Positions 36,801 to 48,829 of a stretch of DNA of 64,000 nt are shown here, piece after piece. The DNA comes from Serilophus lunatus. Taxonomy: Eukaryota > Chordata > Aves > Passeriformes > Eurylaimidae. The stretch spans positions 62,852 to 126,851 of the forward strand of contig VXBA01006145.1 of assembly GCA_013399895.1 (NCBI GenBank), in the 5' to 3' direction. Position numbers and translations under genes: made by a program. Below the pieces are notes generated by a model, which ran no database searches, was not told the DNA's origin, and worked only from the letters and a program-made list of their open reading frames with translations. Within the stretch, counting starts at the first letter, position 1. Each line of letters begins with the position of its first letter.

Positions 36801-39800
36801 ATCAATATTTGAAATGTCCACAGATGCTTTAACCAAGAAGGTAAGAGCTATGCAAACTTTTCTTGGTGTGGATACATAGGCTGTGTAAGGTCCTCAGACC
36901 TCTACCCTGGCAGAGCCCTTCTGTACAGCTGGGCTCTTCCTTAGGAATCAGGGCTGCTACCTGCTGAGTTCTGAGTTCTGAGTGCTGCTGGCTGCTTCAG
37001 TCCTTTGTGTCCCTGGGGAAGAGAGTTTACGTGGTTACGGGAGAGCAGATCACCTATCTTTGCACACAGGGAACTGTGGAATGCAGAGATGTGGTTATGC
37101 CCCATTGCACACCAGGAGCACAGGAGCAGGGAACTGTGAGAGGCTGGCCTGAGCACTGCTTTCCATACTTGAAGTGACACTCTGGAAAGAGCCACTGCTT
37201 TTGCTTCCCTAAGCAGATATCAGGTCAAGGCCAAATTTTGATCTGGTTAGATTCAGTCACTACACTGGCATCAATGAAGGTATGTGAATGTTTGCAAGTA
37301 AGGATTCTTGTATATACAGCCATAGCATGTTAAATTTAGGTATTACAATATGTTGCCTATTAGAATGCACTTCAGTTTTAATTCTCATCTGATTAATGAT
37401 ATTGAAAATGTCAGATTTTGAAATTTCTGTGATGGATATATTAAGACTTTATCATTAAATGTCTCTCAAATGCTAATGAAGGCAAAAAGAAAGAGTAAAG
37501 CAAACATGTCTTTAATCTAAATCAAAAAATCTGTTCAATAGTAAAACTGGCAAAGAACATAGGCATGTGGGATGAATCAAGAAGAATGGACAGGTTTTTA
37601 ACCTCAGCTTCACTGGTTCTTAAAGGTAGGGAAAAGTGGTTATTAAATGGGATGGAGACTTTGCTAGATTCTTCCATGCTCTTGATCTGTGGAGAGATCA
37701 GCATTAAAAGAGATTAGGATTAGCTCACTTTCTGAGGGAAGAAAATTAAAATTTGGGCAGGATTTGGCAGCAGATCTTCATACCTTCTGTCTCCTGATAA
37801 CCAAAGCTAGTCCAGCCAGTATAGGAAAAGGAGCAACACTATCTAAGTTTCAACTCATTAGGTGGTGAGGAGAGCTGACACAGGAGGTCTGGAAAGCATC
37901 CGCCAAGGCTCCAGCCTCCATGTTGGAGAATTGAAAGGACTTATTCCATCTGCAAGTAGTTTGAAAGCTGAGGAGGGTAGATCAGCCCCTCCAGCCTCTG
38001 TTCTTATCATAGAGACTTGTTGGCTACAGGCTTTGCATATATACAGGTAATTTGCAGATTTCCCCCCCAGCGAGGAGATTCATTTTAAAAATCCACTTGA
38101 GAACAGAAATATACGGCACTGAGCTCCCATCTCCTCCCTTACACAGAAATGTTCTGCTTTACAGTTAATATTCTGTAATGTTGTATTAACACAACTGAAG
38201 ACTGTAATGGATAGGCCAATGTCTGCAGGATGCTGGTAGTTGTTTTTAATAGGCACTTATGTACTTAATATGATGTAATTGTTAACATAAGATTTCAAGC
38301 AGTAATAAATTCTCTTTTTAATAAAGCTTCTGGGAGAACCGACCAAAGAAAGAAATATTGATCATTTTCAACCAAGTGTGGTGTTGTTTTGTTTAAGGCA
38401 GAAAGCAAGAGATCTGCTATTTAGCAGACTTGAGCATCCTCTAAGAATTGTTAGAAATAGTAAATGCCCTCTGTGAATAGACAAAAAGAGTTGACTTGAA
38501 GTTATTGACTGAACTGGTACCTGGGGGACACACATACACATTTCTTTCTTTGTCATTTAAGAGAGTCTCTTTCTATGTTAAATGTGATGGCTGATACAGA
38601 AATTGCATTGATTTTGTTTTCTAGTTCTGTCTGTCACTTCTGCCATGACCAGGAGGTCAAGCTAGCAGTGCTTGAAGGAAAGGAAGTACAAGATTTGGAG
38701 AACATAACCCTGTCACATTGTAGTTCATTAATACAAATTCATTCAGATGCTGCTTTCAAGATATATTTACTATAGTATACAAAAGTGGGCCATGTATTTC
38801 TGGCTTGAAGCAAGTTTAGAAGGTTGTGTATTTTTCCATGGGACACTACAAAACTCCTATTGGCAAACAGAAGACTGGTTTTCAGACTTATTGAAATATA
38901 ACTAGAAAAGCTGCTTATAAAAAGAAAAAAAAAGTCAGTACTTGATAGAAAACTTGAAATAGTGTTAGCTAATTAAAAAAAAATTTCACTGCTGCTCATT
39001 TCAGGCTTGGGTTTGGTTGTAGTGGTGGTGGAAAAAGTCTGCATGAAAATGGACTATCAGTACTTACCCTAACAGAGTATTCAGTCCTATGCTTTATATT
39101 CTGCTGGATTGCATAAGTAACATAGTAATAAAATAACAGCAATAAATTTAACAGAATACATGATGAAAAGTGATGACTATATACTCTTTAAAATGTCTTT
39201 TTTTTCCAGCTACAGAAGAAGTATGATCAATTAAATTTTTCCTTTGATCTTCGTATGAGATCTATAATCTTAAACCAGATTTTTGCCTGTAAGACTTGTA
39301 TGAAATGAGAAATTACATGTTACTGGAGTGGTCGTAATCAGTCAGTTATAGGTGCCTGTTGAATGAATTAGTATCACATGGATGAAAGGCACTGTACTGG
39401 CTTCCAGCTATATGTTGGTTCCTGGGAAATTCAGAGGTGTATTTTTGAATATGGGTGAAATGTTGACTGAGTCAAGTCAAACATACATTTCAAAAACATC
39501 ATGTCAAAAGTAGACATGTTAGAAAATCTCATCCCCAAAACATGATGCCCAAGAAAGGGTTGACATGGGTTTAGCAATTCCTGCTAAAAGGCATTCTTTG
39601 CTTGCAGTATTTCCTCTGATACTGGATAGAAACTCCATTTGTTCCCTCTCTCTCTTTTGGACTAAGTGAATTATTCTGCGAATTAACTTGTCTAGGATTC
39701 TGCATTATTTATGCAAACAACTGCACCATATTTACTAAGAGCAAAATGCAGCAGAGCTTGTTATAAGCCTTATTAAAATTCTGACTATTGTCATCACTTG

Positions 39801-41021
39801 GCAATTTATAAAGTGATGTGTTAAAAACCCATAACCTATAGTCCATTCTGTCATAGTCATCCTGTCATAGTCATGCAGTTTCAGTCCAACTTATTCTTTT
39901 GTCTGTTTATCTGCAGACATAACACTTAACAAGTGATAATGTGTAAACAAGAGTATGCATTATGCAGATAAATAGACTCCCACTGTTGAACAAGTCCTTA
40001 GTAGTTTGCATTAAAAATAAATACAGATGCAAACTGGAATACAATATTTATTTTAACAGCAGGACTTTATCACTAGTAGCATTCCCTGATGTTTCCAGGA
40101 TTAAATAAGTGGCTTTTAAAAGAGATTCACTAGTCCAGAAGTTTAAAGTAGTTTAAACCTTTTCTAAATAGCACCAAAGGGAGAGATAATAACAATTAGC
40201 AGTTCTTCACAATATCAAGAAATTACATTTGCATTTTCTGACTGAGAATTGCTGGTTCCATGCAACCACAAGTCTGTTTACCCACTGATCAATGTAGGCA
40301 TCAGAATTGAAAGAAGGCACAAAGATTTCCACTCATCTTCAGCATATTGTATAATACTGAAAAGGGTTTTATTCAAGACAGAGAGTGGATTTGGATTCCA
40401 TGCTCCATTGAAAATTCAGAGGTAAGAATTGTGAATTTCACTGGGCTGTTAAATATTTCCATATTTATATTGCCTGTAGCATTTATTCTTAAATGTTAGA
40501 TTCTGTATGTTTCCCTCATGCCATCACTCTATGGGTTTTAATGTGATTTAGGTCAGAGGGGTAAATATGAGGTTCAAGGGATCAGCACTTGAGAAGAAAA
40601 CAGTGTTTAGCTCCAAGGTCCAGATTCAAGTCAAGCTGAGATCACTAAATGGCCTAATGAGGAGCTGTCAAGTAATAATGAGCAAATGAGGAGTATAGCA
40701 TGAAATGGTAACAAATAATCCTTTCAATACAATTGTAGATATACTTTTGCATTTGAAGTGTTATAGCAAAAAGGTAAGAAAAGTAAACACACTGAAACAG
40801 CTGGATAAGAACTAGTTGGACTGTGCCCTCAGTTCACAATGGATGTAATTGTGCATTTCATCATGCCGCCTATTTTAGGATGCTTCCTCTTGCATAGACA
40901 TCCAGTTAAGTCATTGTATGATTTGGGCTACTAGTCATACAGTTAGAATATTAAATGAATGAATACTTAAGAATTGGTTCCAAGGGAGGTTATGTATTGG
41001 GATGGGTTTTTGAAATAGGAG
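33822..41021. other. Intergenic, nothing recognised
   Basis: About 7 kb without a recognisable gene or transposon. A somewhat more GC-rich patch lies at about 36880-37200. A 13-bp direct repeat (CTGTCATAGTCAT) occurs at 39848-39860 and 39862-39874. Frames here are short. Confidence 0.5.
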
Positions 41022-41432
41022 TTAGGGTTAGGGTTCAGAGAGCCCCAGAGCCTACAGCTCCAAGGACACTGGTTCTGGGAAAGACATGCCAGGAGGATCG
41101 TGGCAGGCCACCAACATTGCTGCCTCAACACTTCTGCAATTTGGGCACCCATGGCCATGGGGACCTCAGAGAGAGCATCTAGCTGCTAGTCTGTTTAGGT
41201 TTAGTGCCCAGAAAGCCAGAAAGCCCGGAGTTCAAGGGAGACTGCAGATGCCACAGGTCTGTCAAAAGGATCATGGAAGGACAAGAGAATTGCTGCCACT
41301 ACACCTTTCTCCTCTGGAACATCCAAGGCCTTTCACAACTCAGGGGCAGTGCCCCTCTTGGCTTAGGTATGGGTCAGGGTTCACACAGACCAAAATGGCA
41401 ACCTCACGGGGATTGTCACCCTAACCCTGACC
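41022..41432. repeat. Degenerate ~170-bp tandem repeat bracketed by telomere-like motifs
   Basis: TTAGGGTTAGGGTT at 41022-41035 starts a unit that resembles 41194-41362 (period about 170). The second unit opens TTTAGGTTTAGTG and shares 'aggatc.tgg.agg...attgctgcc' with the first. A third partial unit may begin with TTAGGTATGGGTCAGGGTT at about 41363. The block ends with CACCCTAACCCTGACC at 41417-41432, the telomere motif in the opposite sense. It is clearly more GC-rich than its surroundings. Unit identity is low, roughly 60-65% by eye. Overlapping open frames here are a side effect of base composition. Confidence 0.55.
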
Positions 41433-44400
41433 TGTATTGCTGTGCAGAGATAAAATTCATAAAATCACTCTGAACAACAGCAAGGTACAAGTAGTAAATC
41501 CACTGGATAAGTTCCCCATTGCTCATCATCTCCTCCAGCATTAAAAATCTCGAGTCCATTTCTTTAAAGATGAATATCCAAATCACATGAAATAACATCA
41601 TGGTTGTGTGAAAGACAAACTTGTAAAAGCAGTTATTAGATTCATGGGTTAAAAGGTCATTTTTCTTCTCCTTATTTTTCAAAATGAAAATGTAACTTCA
41701 GGCAAGTCTTCTAAATGTCTTGTTGTTTCATTGTGCCTGTCCACAAAAGAAAACTGTAATATCTTCACTGTATGAAAGCTGCATTACTTGTGTAATCAGT
41801 TCAGCCTGTACGCTGCTTTATAGTCAAATGGCTTTCTTCCATCACAGTATCTTGGAGAAAAACCTTTTTTTTTTTATATATATATGTATTAGCAAAAAGG
41901 CAATGAAGGAATTTAGGGGACTGACAAACTATCTTGTATCTCTTTCAAAATAGAAAAGCAAAACTGTGTGTAGGCATGATAGTGTGTATTTGCACTGCAA
42001 ATTGGAAATTGCTCATTAAAACCTATCTTTAATGCAAAAGTTACTCAAGTTCTATTTTCTATTGTTCAAAATTTGGCCATTCTTATTTTTAAACATTCAA
42101 AAGAGTATGTAGAATACAAAGGAGCACTTTGCATACAGACCTAATTTACTAAAGAAATGAACACTTACCCTCGGAGACCTCCTGAGCAAGTCTGATTCTT
42201 CCCAGCTGAGAACTATTTTACAGCACCAAACTCACTTTAAAAGGTTTAGAGTTGAAAGTTGTCAGGCAGCATTTGTTAGAGTGGGAATGACCTAAGTCAG
42301 AACTGCTGACTGAGATCTCTCTTGTAGGTTTTCTTATGTAAAGTGAACCTTGGAAATGATGGCATTCTAACTAGTGGGACTTTCCACATCCTATTTGTAT
42401 ATGATTCTCCAAATTAATAATTTGCAATTTGTATGTGTTACTAACAAATTTAATAACATTCTTGCTTCAGACTTACAAAATCTCTGTGACGGCCAAAGCA
42501 GAATTCCCAGCCATCTTTTACTCAGTGAACATTCAGGATAGTAAGTTCAGGCTTAACAAGAATGTTGATGAAGCCGAGGGTCTCTCTCTTCAAAGACCTG
42601 TCCATAAGACTTTATCTGCTCTGGGAGTCAGTAGCTGAGCATTGTGGGCAATGTTCATCACTGAAACTCCGCTTACTAGTTGAGATTTTCTCTTGGCAGG
42701 CAGATAGGGATGCCAGGTGGCTGTAAACCTCTGAGGGAGCTGGAAAAAGAAACTGAGTAGTGCAATGTGGAAGAAGTATACCACAAAGCACTGCAAAACC
42801 TAAATTTGCAAGAACTGTAGAAAACTTAAGAGAATTAATGATGTTTGAGTGTTTCGGTGGTACTATCTGGCTGTGGCTATTTCTTGAGTGTAGCTGAGTG
42901 ATGCTCAGATGCAAAGAGTTGAGAGAGAGCTAGGAGAGATATTGTAAGGGTTCTCCTGTACCTCGTGTGGGAGCTGCATTTACCTTGGGCTCTTGCCTTT
43001 GCCTGAGCTATATTATAGGTATGTCTGTGTCCAGGTATGCACCTTGCTTATCCCAACCTTGCCTTGTTGACTTAACATCTTGACCTTTCCTTATTGCTAC
43101 AGATTTGCCTTTTAATAACTCAGCTGATCCTGCTCACAGTTGCTGGACCTGTTCTGTTCTTCTTTTGTGGGAACTGTGGGCCTGGGCTCTTGTTGGTTTG
43201 ATTTTAGCATGTGACTCCACTTCTCTGGTAGAGGAGTGACAACACAGCAAACTGATGAGGTAAAAGATGGTGGCCATGAATTTGGAAAAGAATATTCTCA
43301 ACTTTTAAGGGACTAGAGGCAGTTGTATCAGAAAGCCAGTTAGTGAATGAACAGATTTCTGTGCCCAAGAAGTTTGTCAGTGAGGATGATGAAAATTATC
43401 ATGTCAGTGTTAAGCCTGGCAAGTTAACAGAACATAAAAATAAAACGGGAAGCCTGAACCATCACAATTGGATGAGCTTAGGCAGGAGACTGTGACTTGG
43501 GTTGTGGGAAGTCCAGGACCACAAATCAGTAGAAATTTTTCCACAAACACAAGCAAGGGTAGGGTTTTACCCTGCAGAACTCAGTATATGCATATGCTTA
43601 GGAGACTTTACAAGGCTGTTTGTTTTGTTCTCTCCATTCCCTTAGTAAAGTGCAACATATGGTTAACTTTTCTGTTGCATCATGGTCTGTTAATGAAACA
43701 CTTTTGATAATTATATTTTCTTCTTCAAACTTCCTGATTTGGCAAGGTGATTTATTCAGTATTCTGGGGGGCTGCAAAGGTTTATTTTTTGTTTCCTTAG
43801 TTCTAATCATACATGAAAAGATGCATATTTTGTTTGGTTGACATTTGAAAGTCCAATTAAACATTTCAGAATCTGGAAGAACCTTTGAAGACATTCCCTT
43901 CCTTTTTTGTCATTTTTATTGTTCTTGGGATTGTTTTGGTGGCTTTTTATTTTTTTTTTTTAATTGACAGGGCAAGAAAATTTAATGTTTCACTAGGATG
44001 ATGCCAGCTGTCCATTGTGAATGCAAATGATAAGCCAGTGAAAGTGCATGGTGTCTTGAACAAATATGTGAAATAGAAGTTTTTACACATCCTGCAAGTG
44101 CCCCTACCATGGGAATCTCTTCACCCAGGGGACATTTAGCTGATATATACTACAGCTGGCCAATAATGCCTTTAGGCTATCTGAAAGTTTTCACAAGAAA
44201 TAAATGCTTTAGAGTTCGCTGCAAAATGTTATTTTATAAAATCAGGCTAATTTTAATATTACTTCTTTTAGACTTCTAATTTAATTTCTCTGCCTCTTGC
44301 CAGGTTGTTTTTATTTTTTTTATACGAACTATATACATTAAATTTCTAAGTTGTTTGGTTTTTTTGGTTGGTTGGGGTTTTTGCTTGTTTATGGTATTAT

Positions 44401-45217
44401 ATTTGTTTGGTTTGTTGGGTTTTTTTAAGAGGCGGATTTTTTTTGCACATCCCAGGATGTGCATATACAATATCTTTTAGACAGCAGCAGGAGGCTAGAG
44501 AGATACTAGGAAAAGTCTATGCTGGCTCTTTATAGTAAAGCAGAGAGTCCAAAGGCAAAAAAGGTTGCTGCCAAATCCACTTAATCCTCTGATGAACTTT
44601 TGGCTATGCTGCATTTCAGGAAGCTTTTCAGCTTATTGCTACTCATTACTGAAGGGCGGTTCTTTTTCTCCTCACTATTTGTGGTTACCTCTTAAATATA
44701 GACAACACAATTTCTTAAGGATGTACTCCCTTAGCCTCGAAGGTACTGGAGAATGTTCTGGGAAGTTGTACACTTCTGAAAATGGGTGCAAGAAGAGTGG
44801 GAGATTCTCCACACCATTGGTCAAAGGTAGCTTGAATGTTATTTATCTTCACTCTACACATTTACGTTCACATTATTTACAGTTTATGCTGCTAAAAGTC
44901 TGAATTCACAACAATCAAAAGTAATGACAATTTAACAATAATAGATAAAGACTTGGAGAAAGAAAGCATGCTAAATCTACTTATATTAAAATTAAATCAA
45001 TTTTTCTTTCTTTCCACATATCTCTTTAGCTAACTTTAAGTAGTGCCATAAGAAAGCTGGCTAGAGATTTTGTTTTAGAAGTCATATGGATGCTGTGAAT
45101 TCATAAAACAATATTGCACCTTAGTTCAAAGTCCAAGACAATGTAATTTTAAAGAAAAAGCCTAAAACAAATCAAGTAAAGCAATGCCCCTCATTTTGTA
45201 CCGTAGCTTACTTTTGG
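41433..45217. other. Intergenic, low-complexity G/T-rich tract but no gene
   Basis: A T-run followed by (TA)n lies at about 41867-41886. A GGTT/TTTG-rich low-complexity tract lies at about 44350-44430. Nothing else was recognised. Frames up to 112 codons (44565-44903) lack any family resemblance. Confidence 0.5.
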
Positions 45218-45337
45218 AAATTTGTCTGTGTTCAGGCATGATTTGTCTTTTCTTACCTTCAGCAGATCTCCCAACAACCCAAGGTTTCATCAGAAAATTG
45301 GTGGTCAAGACTTTCTCCCCACCTCTTATTTCTGTGA
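45218..45337 (+). repeat. Long inverted repeat, left arm
   Basis: This arm aligns with the reverse complement of 46251-46367 over about 120 bp, at roughly 80-85% identity by eye. Shared landmarks include GCATGATTTGTCTTTTCT, ACCTTCAGCAGATCTCCCAA, CAACC, GAAAATTGGT and CAAGACTTTCTCCC, ending in CTCTTATTT and TGTGA. The flanking sequence on both sides does not match, so the arms are discrete. Confidence 0.85.
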
Positions 45338-46250
45338 GTCTTTTTTCTTTGTGATTGTGTATGATCTGTTTTAAGGGATGCGTGCTTTAAATGTGTTTAA
45401 AATTAAACTTTTCTCATTGGACTTCAAATGTTCACCTGTAAGTAACGTTCCAATTTTTTGCAAAGATTTATTGAAGGACTAGGTAGTTTTTTTGTTGTGC
45501 GTGTATGTGTGAGAGCATCAGTTGCACAGCCCAGATGAGCCTATACAAATTCTTGATACTCAATTTACCTTGCGTGTTTTGTTCACTCACATGTGTGTAC
45601 AAATGCCATGTTTTCTAGGTGCTTGTCCCTCTTTGATGATTTAATATCTTTGGAAAGAAGTCAGTCTTTGAGATTGTGTAAAAAGGAAAGTAAGATTGAA
45701 AGTATTACATGCATTTCACAAAAGCATGACAGAAGTCCTCTATACTTGCAGCATTTCTTTTCCAAATGTTGACTTGTACAGCTGGGGAGAGATAGGATGT
45801 GCATAATAAAGAAGACAACATGCCAACTTGCAGTTTTCATCCAGAAATCTTGGGGGAGTGTGCGTGTGGTTTTGTTTTTTTGATTTTTTTTTTTTTTTTA
45901 AGAGAAAATGCAATACATGAAATAGTATCGTAGAAACAGTTCAATGTGTCATTGCTTTGTCCATAATGAGTTTGTTAATGATATGATAGCAGAATTCCTG
46001 GACCATGATATAGCATAAAAGTATTGTAGATACTCCAGGCAGCCCTCCTGGACTGGGGCTTCAATGGGTTCGTACAAAGATGTGTGTTAGTTACCACAAC
46101 TTGATTGTGGCAGGGAAAGGTGCACATACCTTGCTTCACATGATGTTGTGGGCAGCACATTTGATTTAGTGTGCTACAAGTGCAATAGAGGCAAGTCAGC
46201 GTGACAATAGCGGTCACTGTGACCTCTGGGCCTTCTTCTGGCCTTCTCCT
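45338..46250. other. Spacer between inverted-repeat arms
   Basis: 913 bp containing a T-run (about 45886-45899) and otherwise unremarkable sequence. I find no transposase-like frame. Either this is a non-autonomous element or the arms are two unrelated copies of one dispersed repeat. Confidence 0.5.
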
Positions 46251-46367
46251 TCACAAAAATAAGAGATAGGGAGAAAGTCTTGGCTACCAATTTTCCTGTG
46301 AAATTTTTGGTTGTTGGGAGATCTGCTGAAGGTGAGAAAAGACAAATCATGCCGGGACACAGACATT
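46251..46367 (-). repeat. Long inverted repeat, right arm
   Basis: Reverse-complement partner of 45218-45337. It begins at TCACAAAAATAAGAG and ends at CACAGACATTT. No clear target-site duplication is visible outside the two arms. Confidence 0.85.
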
Positions 46368-48636
46368 TGTGTGCCCCTCATGGAAAATATGCACATTTGG
46401 AGAACTGCAGATTAAAATAACATAATCTGTTCTTTCCAGTTCCAATTTCATCAGAGTAATTAAACATATTTTCAAATCCTTTTGTATTCAATAATATATG
46501 CATGTTCTTAAGAGCCATTGGGTTTCATGTGACTTAAGTGCATGAAGTTAAACATATTCTTAAAAGCTTTGAATAGAAGGAAACTTAAAATAAGTTCCCG
46601 TGTTCCTCAGAGCCAAAACTCTCATACAGCTTAATTAGGAACAAGTTTGTTAATTAGACTAGCACAAAGCATAAACTCTTAGAAACCACGCTGAAGAAAA
46701 GAATTACAAAATCAACTAACACCATCAAAACTTTAAATACCAGAAAGCTTTTTTTCCTTCTTTATTCTAATCCTGGGGACAAAACACCAAACATTTTCAG
46801 AGATGGGAAGAGGTAAAAAGGCTGGTGAATGAAAGAGGCATCAGATTGCTTTGCTTCTGATGTATGGAAGCATTGGACATCCAACGTGGGATGCATTGGC
46901 ACATGTTTTATGTTGGTATTCTTTGACTGAAGCCTAATGATTCAGGTCAAAATTGAGCAGTCTTCAAGGGCTCAAAATGAATATCCACATTAAGTTGCAA
47001 AACATTGAAGAAACCAGTCAGGTGATATAGATTACTTCCCACATGACATCAGTTTTGGGATGCAGTGTTTTTTCTGTAAGTGATTTCAATAACTGCAGTG
47101 AAAAATATCCCTACATTTGCAAGGATTTTAACGAACCCTGACTAGAATTAGTATGATGAGTTGGGGAGACAGTGAGGGTTTCGGGGAACTGCACTTAATT
47201 TCCAGGAGTGGAGAAACTATCAGTGTCTTTCTCTGAAATGGTTCCACTTCAGTGGGAAAGACCAGCTTGACTTTGCCTAAATGTGAGGACAGAAGATGAC
47301 ATTAGGAAGATCTTCAGTGTCTTATTAGGCACTCGCATACTTGTAGAAGGGAAAGGTTATGCAAATGAGGTTTTTGTTGGTTTTTTTTTTTCCTTAGACT
47401 GCTGACATGAAACACTGATGAGATTTGGGGGAGATATTTTAAATTAGAAACTTGAGAAGAGTTGACAGTTGCAGAAGGGTACTGAGGTCACCCAAAGACA
47501 TCTGGTAGGACTGTCAGTCAGTAACACAAGGCAATTTTGCCAAGTGTAGGGTAAGACAGAAAATTGAGCTGTACTGGACAAGGAATAGATGAAGGTCAGA
47601 GTTGAATTCTCAAAAAATAACAAGGTTACAGATGTGAACTACATCAAATTAGGCATAGGGCCAAAAGCACATATTAAAAATGCTGATGTGCACACATATT
47701 TATGAAAGTTTGTGTAATTTCTGAATTTAAACATACTCCAAGTCAGCAAAATTTGTATGAGAAAAAAAATTACCTATAGAGAACTATGTTGATGAGAGAT
47801 CTCCAGCAGACTGTATATAATTGCCTCTGTTTTTAGGGTACTGTGTAATTTCATCCATCCTCCCACAAGGGTGTTCCCATTCCCCTTTCCACCCATTCCA
47901 TTTTCTGTGTTCAGGAGTATTCAGTTCGTGGGTATAATTTCTTTATTTCTATTTTGTGTCACATCTTTTCCTCACTGCTAGCACAGGGTTTGTTGATAGC
48001 TTGGTGGTGATTCATGTTGGGAAAACACCTAGAGGTTGCTAATACATTAAAAAAAAAATTTTCCATTGCTATATTGACTTCAGTGCATGGCAGGATTTTC
48101 TTAGAACAGCTGAAGACTGACCTGTCTAGAAACAGCTGGTTTGCAAAATGGGGCAGAAAGTGTTTCAAGAATGGAAATTTATGGAATGCTGAATGACAAA
48201 CAAACCAACCAACCTGCAAAAAAAATGAAATGTGGAAAAAGAAATCTGGAGAGGTAAGAGAAAAACAAAGCTGTGATCTAAATACTGGAGTATAGTGGCT
48301 GAGTAAAACTAGAGGAGGTTTTGTTATTATTTTTCCCGTCTTTCTTTTATTCCTTAATCTCTGCTTGAAATAGACTTTAAAATTAAACCAGCACGATCTA
48401 AAGTGTTCCTGCAGACTAATTAACCTTAGCCTAGTGATATGGTCAGTTGTTTACAGCTCTGAAATTCATCACTTTAGAAGTGACTGCAGCTAGAGATGGG
48501 CCCAACCCAAAACTGAGATTTTGAATGTTTTGGGGAAACGAGGTATATGGCACAGTCTTCAAAACCGAATAATGCCTTGTTGTGAGCTTGGGTAAACCCC
48601 AGATACAAATACAAGCAGAATCTTAATCACTGTCCG
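46368..48636. other. Intergenic, nothing recognised
   Basis: AT-rich sequence with short homopolymers (about 47381-47391, 48047-48057). No gene, CR1 or LTR was recognised. Confidence 0.55.
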
Positions 48637-48829
48637 TCATGGTTTAACCCTGACAAGTAAATACCAGGCAACTGTCTGCTCACTGTCCGTGATGGAATGG
48701 CAAGTAAGCACTACTTAGCAATAATTAAAGCAGTGTGTTATCAACATTATTGTCATACTAAATCCAAATCACAGCACTGCACTGCACCAGGTCCTAGGAA
48801 GAAAATTAACCCTATCCCAGAAAAAAAAA
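48637..48829 (-). mobile_element. Solo LTR of avian endogenous retrovirus, internally deleted
   Basis: The left end, TCATGGTTTAACCCTGACAA and onward, resembles the terminal segment of a widespread bird LTR (recalled as TGTCATGGTTTAACCCCAGC...). The right part, with 'aagcactacttagcaataa', 'gtgttatcaac', 'aaatccaaatcacagc', 'ctaggaagaaaattaacc' and 'ctatcccag', matches the other end of the same family. The central portion of that LTR, several hundred bases in my recollection, is absent here. In this family the poly(A) signal lies on the complementary strand, so the element is read as minus. No internal retroviral sequence remains. Confidence 0.75.

Noticed and set aside
41086..41473. Overlapping + strand frames in the GC-rich tandem repeat
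   Set aside because: They are open because of GC content and lack conserved units at protein level. The two repeat units translate to unrelated peptides.
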